Source of the DNA: Flavobacterium johnsoniae
GTDB taxonomy: Bacteria > Bacteroidota > Bacteroidia > Flavobacteriales > Flavobacteriaceae
Length of the DNA: 64,000 bases
NCBI RefSeq assembly: GCF_030388325.1
Contig: NZ_CP103794.1
Location: 682,001 to 746,000, forward strand
Direction: 5' to 3'
In this document: piece after piece, positions 60,640 through 64,000 of the stretch
Position numbering within the stretch: position 1 is the first letter of the stretch
How the letters are laid out: every line of letters starts with the position of its first letter
Translations under genes and position numbers: made by a program
Notes under the pieces: generated by a model
The model's input: the letters and a program-made list of their open reading frames with translations, nothing else
The model's database searches: none
What the model was told of the DNA's origin: nothing

Positions 60640-61260
60640 ATGAAAAATTCGCGTCTTAAAACCATGTATAATGAAACTTTTTCTGGTTTAAAATTATTTT
60701 ATAGGGACACCAATCTTTCAGAAAATTTAATTTTAAATTATAAAGTTGGTCAAATAATTCAGGAAAAAGGTTTTACAGATATGAGTTCAATTGGCGGAGG
60801 ACTTTCTGGAAACTTCAGGTATTTAATTGCAAGTGCTCACGCCAAAGATTTATCAAAATTTAATCCTGATTCGGCAAAAATCGGTCATTTTCTTTTAGAT
60901 TCAATTGCTTATTTTAAAGTTTTGGATATTCAAAAAATCGAAAATAAGACACAGGTTTTTCTTTTAAATATTCCAGACATTTCGATTTCGCTTTTTAAAA
61001 ATTCAACTTCAAATTTAGAGGAAGAAATTATAGAAAAAGCACAAAAACGCTTTCGCGAAAAAATCGATTTACCTTTAATTCCAGAATTGCAAACTGAAAA
61101 CTGGAAAGAAAGAACAAAATCTCCACTTGGAATGGACGATAACGGGAATTTATTTTTTGATGATTCTAAAATTAAAACCGAATCTCCAAAAAGAATTGAT
61201 GTTGACACAACTAAGAAAGTTATTGAAATCAACAAAAAACCTTGGTGGAAAATTTGGTAA
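60640..61260 (+). CDS. Hypothetical protein, 206 aa
   Basis: I do not recognise this protein. It has no signal peptide or membrane segment. The N-terminal half contains IGGGLSGNFRYLIASAHAKDL; the middle has a charged helix (EEEIIEKAQKRFREKI), and the end is PWWKIW. A later ATG (60664) is a possible start. It lies 26 bp after the SMI1/KNR4 gene and is probably cotranscribed with it. It could be a second immunity-type protein. Confidence 0.7.
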   Translation: MKNSRLKTMYNETFSGLKLFYRDTNLSENLILNYKVGQIIQEKGFTDMSSIGGGLSGNFRYLIASAHAKDLSKFNPDSAKIGHFLLDSIAYFKVLDIQKIENKTQVFLLNIPDISISLFKNSTSNLEEEIIEKAQKRFREKIDLPLIPELQTENWKERTKSPLGMDDNGNLFFDDSKIKTESPKRIDVDTTKKVIEINKKPWWKIW

Positions 61261-61293
61261 AGAAAATTTCATCTTTTTACAAAAAAGTTAAAA

Positions 61294-61325
61294 TTTGAAA
61301 TTCAATCAAAAAATACTTACATTTG
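61294..61325 (+). promoter_or_regulatory. Promoter of the putative toxin-antitoxin pair
   Basis: TTTG (61294-61297), a 20-bp spacer and TACATTTG (61318-61325) match the consensus; the ATG of the 51-aa gene follows 33 bp downstream. Confidence 0.7.
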
Positions 61326-61358
61326 TAACATAATTATTACTTTATTAAAATCTAAAAA

Positions 61359-61514
61359 ATGGCAACAACAATTAAAATTACTCCAGTAGTAAAAGGTAAG
61401 GAATCTAAAAGATTCAATGCTGCCATTTCCACAAGTAAAACAAATAAGATTTCTGAAGAAAAAAAAGCTAGAATATTTTCTTTAGTAAGCAAAGTAATGT
61501 CGAAAAAGGCATGA
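61359..61514 (+). CDS. Putative 51-aa antitoxin partner of a GNAT protein
   Basis: A small basic protein (MATTIKITPVVKGKESKRFN at the start, ending SLVSKVMSKKA) encoded directly upstream of the GNAT gene, 3 bp apart. The N-terminal strand ATTIKITPVVKGKES may pair into a ribbon-type fold, and the second half is helical and Lys-rich. I do not recognise the family. The order (small gene first, GNAT second) is as in known GNAT toxin-antitoxin modules. Confidence 0.65.
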   Translation: MATTIKITPVVKGKESKRFNAAISTSKTNKISEEKKARIFSLVSKVMSKKA

Positions 61515-61517
61515 TGA

Positions 61518-62054
61518 ATGGATTTATCTGATTTTGTTTTTTCAGCTTTAAATAATGATGACGTTTTAGAAAATTTTGATTGTGAAGACGACGAAATAAA
61601 TGAATTTTTACTTGAAGATTCTAAAAATTTTCAAAACGAAAAAATCACAAATACTTACTTATTTAAGCAAAATAGTAGTGTTGCAGCTTTCTTCTCTATT
61701 TCAAATGATTGCTTAAATGATCTAGGTTACGAAAATTCTATTTGGAACAAACTACATCGAAAAATAAAATTGCCAAACGAAAAAAGAATTCGACAATATT
61801 CTGCTGTAAAAATTGCAAGATTAGGAATTGATAAAAATTATAAAGGCAAAGGCTTATCTCATCAACTTCTTGATTTTATAAAAGGATGGACATTTATTGA
61901 ACACAAACCTGCATGTCGATTACTTATACTAGATGCGTACAACAAACCTGTACAACTTTCTACTTATCAAAAAAATGATTTTATCTTTTTATTAGATTCA
62001 GATAAAGAAGAAAAACATAGATTTATGTATTTTGATTTAATGAGGCTGGAATAA
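61518..62054 (+). CDS. GNAT-family N-acetyltransferase, putative toxin
   Basis: A 178-aa acetyltransferase. The start matches the TacT/AtaT-like group: FDCEDDEINEFLLEDSKNF, TYLFKQNSSVAAFFSISND. The acetyl-CoA region is AVKIARLGIDKNYKGKGLSHQLLDFIKG, with Y-K-G-K-G-L-S in place of the usual Q/R-x-x-G-x-G/A. GNAT toxins of this kind acetylate aminoacyl-tRNA to stop translation. The neighbouring 51-aa gene supports a TA unit, but an ordinary acetyltransferase is possible. Confidence 0.82.
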   Translation: MDLSDFVFSALNNDDVLENFDCEDDEINEFLLEDSKNFQNEKITNTYLFKQNSSVAAFFSISNDCLNDLGYENSIWNKLHRKIKLPNEKRIRQYSAVKIARLGIDKNYKGKGLSHQLLDFIKGWTFIEHKPACRLLILDAYNKPVQLSTYQKNDFIFLLDSDKEEKHRFMYFDLMRLE

Positions 62055-62101
62055 ATTCCCTAATTCACTCTAATTACCAATTTCAAAAATAGCAAAAAAA
62101 T

Positions 62102-62365
62102 ATGATCTTATTATCTTGCGGCCCCATACTACAGCCTCTAATTGGCATGTTCTGTTCAGGAGTAATTTGCATTATTCTTTTTTTCTATTCAATAAAAAGA
62201 GTAAAACAGACCGATTTCTATCAAGAAATATATTCAGAATCTTCACCGCTTAGTAAATTTGGCTATATCATTGCTTTTCTAATTGCCAGCTTATGTTTAT
62301 TATACCTAATATTTATAATTCTAGCGCTTTTTATTGCCGGTATCGTTTTTAGTTTCATAAAATAG
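62102..62365 (+). CDS. Small membrane protein, 87 aa
   Basis: Two hydrophobic segments (LIGMFCSGVICIILFFYSI and YIIAFLIASLCLLYLIFIILALFIAGIVF) separated by a charged loop. An N-terminal Cys (LLSCG) could be a lipobox-like site, but the fit is poor. I do not recognise a family. Confidence 0.6.
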   Translation: MILLSCGPILQPLIGMFCSGVICIILFFYSIKRVKQTDFYQEIYSESSPLSKFGYIIAFLIASLCLLYLIFIILALFIAGIVFSFIK

Positions 62366-62372
62366 AATCCAT

Positions 62373-62385
62373 AAAACGTTTTCGT
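62373..62385. promoter_or_regulatory. Candidate operator upstream of pgi
   Basis: AAAACGTTTTCGT, identical to the 13-mer at 29784-29796 upstream of gdhA, and 105 bp before the pgi start. Its role is inferred. Confidence 0.35.
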
Positions 62386-62436
62386 AACTAATTGTTATAT
62401 AATCGTGAACCGTTCTCCTTTTAAAAGTTATTTCAG

Positions 62437-62444
62437 TATTTTTG
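62437..62444 (+). promoter_or_regulatory. pgi -7 element
   Basis: TATTTTTG fits TAnnTTTG, 33 bp before the ATG. No convincing -33 box is seen. Confidence 0.5.
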
Positions 62445-62477
62445 TGTTTCAAAGAACAAACTCAATTATAGATAAAA

Positions 62478-64000
62478 ATGGCTTTAAACACAACAAACCC
62501 AACTGGGACTGAAGCGTGGAAAAATCTCCAAAACCACTATAACGCAATTCACGAAACCACAATACAAGAATTGTTTCAACAAGATAGTGCCCGCGCTGAG
62601 AAATTCAATTTGCAATGGAACGATTTCCTTGTAGATTATTCTAAAAATAATATTAGTCAAGAAACTATTTCGCTTTTATTAGAATTGGCAGATTCAATCG
62701 GATTAAAAAATGCAATTGCTGATTATTTTGGAGGTGAATTAATTAATAAAACAGAAAATCGTGCTGTACTTCATACTGCTTTACGAGCTCCAGAATCTGC
62801 TGTAATTAAAGTTGATGGAGAAAATGTAATTCCAGAAGTTTACGAAGTAAAAAATAAAATCAAAAGTTTTACTGAAGAAGTTATTTCTGGGCAAAGAAAA
62901 GGTTATACAGGAAAAGCATTTACTGATGTTGTAAATATTGGAATTGGTGGTTCTGACCTTGGTCCAGTTATGGCGGTTGAAGCTTTACAGTTTTACAAAA
63001 ATCATTTAAACCTTCATTTCGTTTCAAATGTTGACGGTGATCACGTTAATGAAATCATTAAAAAATTAAATCCTGAAACTACTTTATTTGTAATTGTTTC
63101 TAAAACTTTTACAACTCAAGAAACACTTTCAAATTCTGAAACTATTAAAGAGTGGTTTTTAAAATCGGCTTCTCAGGAAGATATTGCAAAACACTTCGCG
63201 GCTGTTTCTACAAATATTAAAAATGTAACAGAATTCGGAATTAATCCAGACAACGTTTTTCCGATGTGGGATTGGGTTGGAGGAAGATTTTCTCTTTGGA
63301 GCGCTGTTGGTTTAAGTATCGCTTTGGCAATTGGTTTTGAAAACTACAACCAATTATTAGTTGGAGCAAACGAAATGGACGAGCATTTCAAATCAACTGA
63401 CTTAGATAAAAATATTCCAGTAATTTTAGCTTTATTAAGCGTTTGGTACAATAATTTTTATGGTGCAGAAAGTGAAGCTTTGATTCCATACACACAATAT
63501 TTGTCAAAATTAGCTCCGTATTTGCAGCAAGCAACTATGGAAAGTAATGGAAAAAGTGTTGGCCGTGACGGAAAACCTGTTAATTACCAAACAGGAACTA
63601 TTATTTGGGGAGAACCAGGAACAAACTCACAACATGCTTTCTTCCAATTAATTCACCAAGGAACAAAAAGAATTCCAACAGATTTTATCGGATTTGTAAA
63701 ACCACTTTACGGAAACGAAGATCATCATGATAAATTGATGTCAAACTTTTTTGCTCAAACGGAAGCTTTAATGAACGGAAAAACTCCAGCGCAAGTTCAG
63801 GCAGAATTTGACAAACAAGGACTTTCTACAGAAAAAGCATCTTATTTATTGCCTTTTAAAGTTTTCACAGGAAACAAACCAACGAATACAATCTTGATTC
63901 AAAAACTGACTCCAAAAAGCTTAGGTTCTTTAATTGCTTTATACGAACACAAAATTTTCACTCAAGGAATTATTTGGAACATCTTAAGTTTTGATCAATG
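62478..64000 (+). CDS. pgi: Glucose-6-phosphate isomerase (partial)
   Basis: Interconverts glucose-6-phosphate and fructose-6-phosphate in glycolysis and gluconeogenesis. About 507 residues are visible before the right edge; the full enzyme is about 545 aa. Recognised by [34 protein letters not shown], the sugar-phosphate loop [29 protein letters not shown], and the catalytic-region [20 protein letters not shown]. The start ATG follows a -7 box by 33 bp. No frameshift is seen. Confidence 0.96.
   Translation, partial: MALNTTNPTGTEAWKNLQNHYNAIHETTIQELFQQDSARAEKFNLQWNDFLVDYSKNNISQETISLLLELADSIGLKNAIADYFGGELINKTENRAVLHTALRAPESAVIKVDGENVIPEVYEVKNKIKSFTEEVISGQRKGYTGKAFTDVVNIGIGGSDLGPVMAVEALQFYKNHLNLHFVSNVDGDHVNEIIKKLNPETTLFVIVSKTFTTQETLSNSETIKEWFLKSASQEDIAKHFAAVSTNIKNVTEFGINPDNVFPMWDWVGGRFSLWSAVGLSIALAIGFENYNQLLVGANEMDEHFKSTDLDKNIPVILALLSVWYNNFYGAESEALIPYTQYLSKLAPYLQQATMESNGKSVGRDGKPVNYQTGTIIWGEPGTNSQHAFFQLIHQGTKRIPTDFIGFVKPLYGNEDHHDKLMSNFFAQTEALMNGKTPAQVQAEFDKQGLSTEKASYLLPFKVFTGNKPTNTILIQKLTPKSLGSLIALYEHKIFTQGIIWNILSFDQ

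Noticed and set aside
1..64000. tRNA, rRNA, insertion sequences, prophage and CRISPR-cas
   Set aside because: I looked through the intergenic regions and the protein set and found no cloverleaf-like sequence, transposase, integrase, phage gene or cas gene; a tRNA or Rfam search could still find something missed by eye.

Overview
The window reads as the chromosome of a Bacteroidota bacterium, most likely Flavobacterium or a close relative. The DNA is AT-rich. Promoters carry the Bacteroidota TAnnTTTG (-7) box and genes lack strong Shine-Dalgarno sites. The gene content is typical of the group: SusC with FecR and an ECF sigma factor, OmpA with thrombospondin type-3 repeats, PorZ of the type IX secretion system, a Bat aerotolerance operon, and a eukaryote-like IleRS. 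No rRNA, tRNA, CRISPR array, prophage or insertion sequence was recognised. The window opens inside a SusC-like receptor and closes inside pgi.

Layout. 1-3.9 kb: FecI/FecR/SusC trans-envelope signalling locus. 3.9-6 kb: an alpha/beta hydrolase, a roadblock/LC7-type gene pair and a 47-aa gene. 6-15 kb: AddB-like nuclease, OmpA, kbl and AddA-like helicase-nuclease, all on the minus strand. 15-21 kb: lspA, a basic 72-aa protein, a second roadblock-type pair on the opposite strand, a DksA-like protein and ileS. 21-28 kb: two secreted proteins, recO and porZ. 28-36 kb: gdhA, an outer-membrane protein, a trans-sulfuration enzyme, an RsiV-like lipoprotein, an AlbA_2/Schlafen-type protein, an SDR and an aldo/keto reductase. 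36-45.5 kb: moxR, DUF58, a two-TM protein and batA-batB-batC-batD-batE. 45.5-51.5 kb: a YfbK-like VWA lipoprotein, 5-formyl-THF cyclo-ligase, an aspartoacylase-like enzyme, uvrC and a small secreted protein. 51.5-59 kb: a patatin/Omp85-like protein, then aromatic amino acid catabolism (hmgA, hppD, tryptophan 2,3-dioxygenase) with a DUF3108 protein and an M23 peptidase. 60-62.4 kb: a small accessory stretch with an SMI1/KNR4 protein, an unknown protein, a putative GNAT toxin-antitoxin pair and a small membrane protein. Then pgi.

How genes work together. SusC signals through FecR to the sigma factor. AddA and AddB should form one double-strand-break resection enzyme although two unrelated genes separate them. 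HPPD and homogentisate dioxygenase are consecutive steps of tyrosine breakdown. The Bat proteins form a membrane complex energised by the MoxR ATPase.

Most notable points: two paralogous two-gene roadblock-type modules with no adjacent GTPase; an IleRS whose HIGH motif reads GIHH, a signature tied to mupirocin hyper-resistance; a promoter plus terminator that define a probable ~110-nt sRNA after hppD; a putative GNAT toxin with an unrecognised 51-aa partner; and several families of short palindromic or direct repeats in the gaps between about 14.9 and 55.5 kb.
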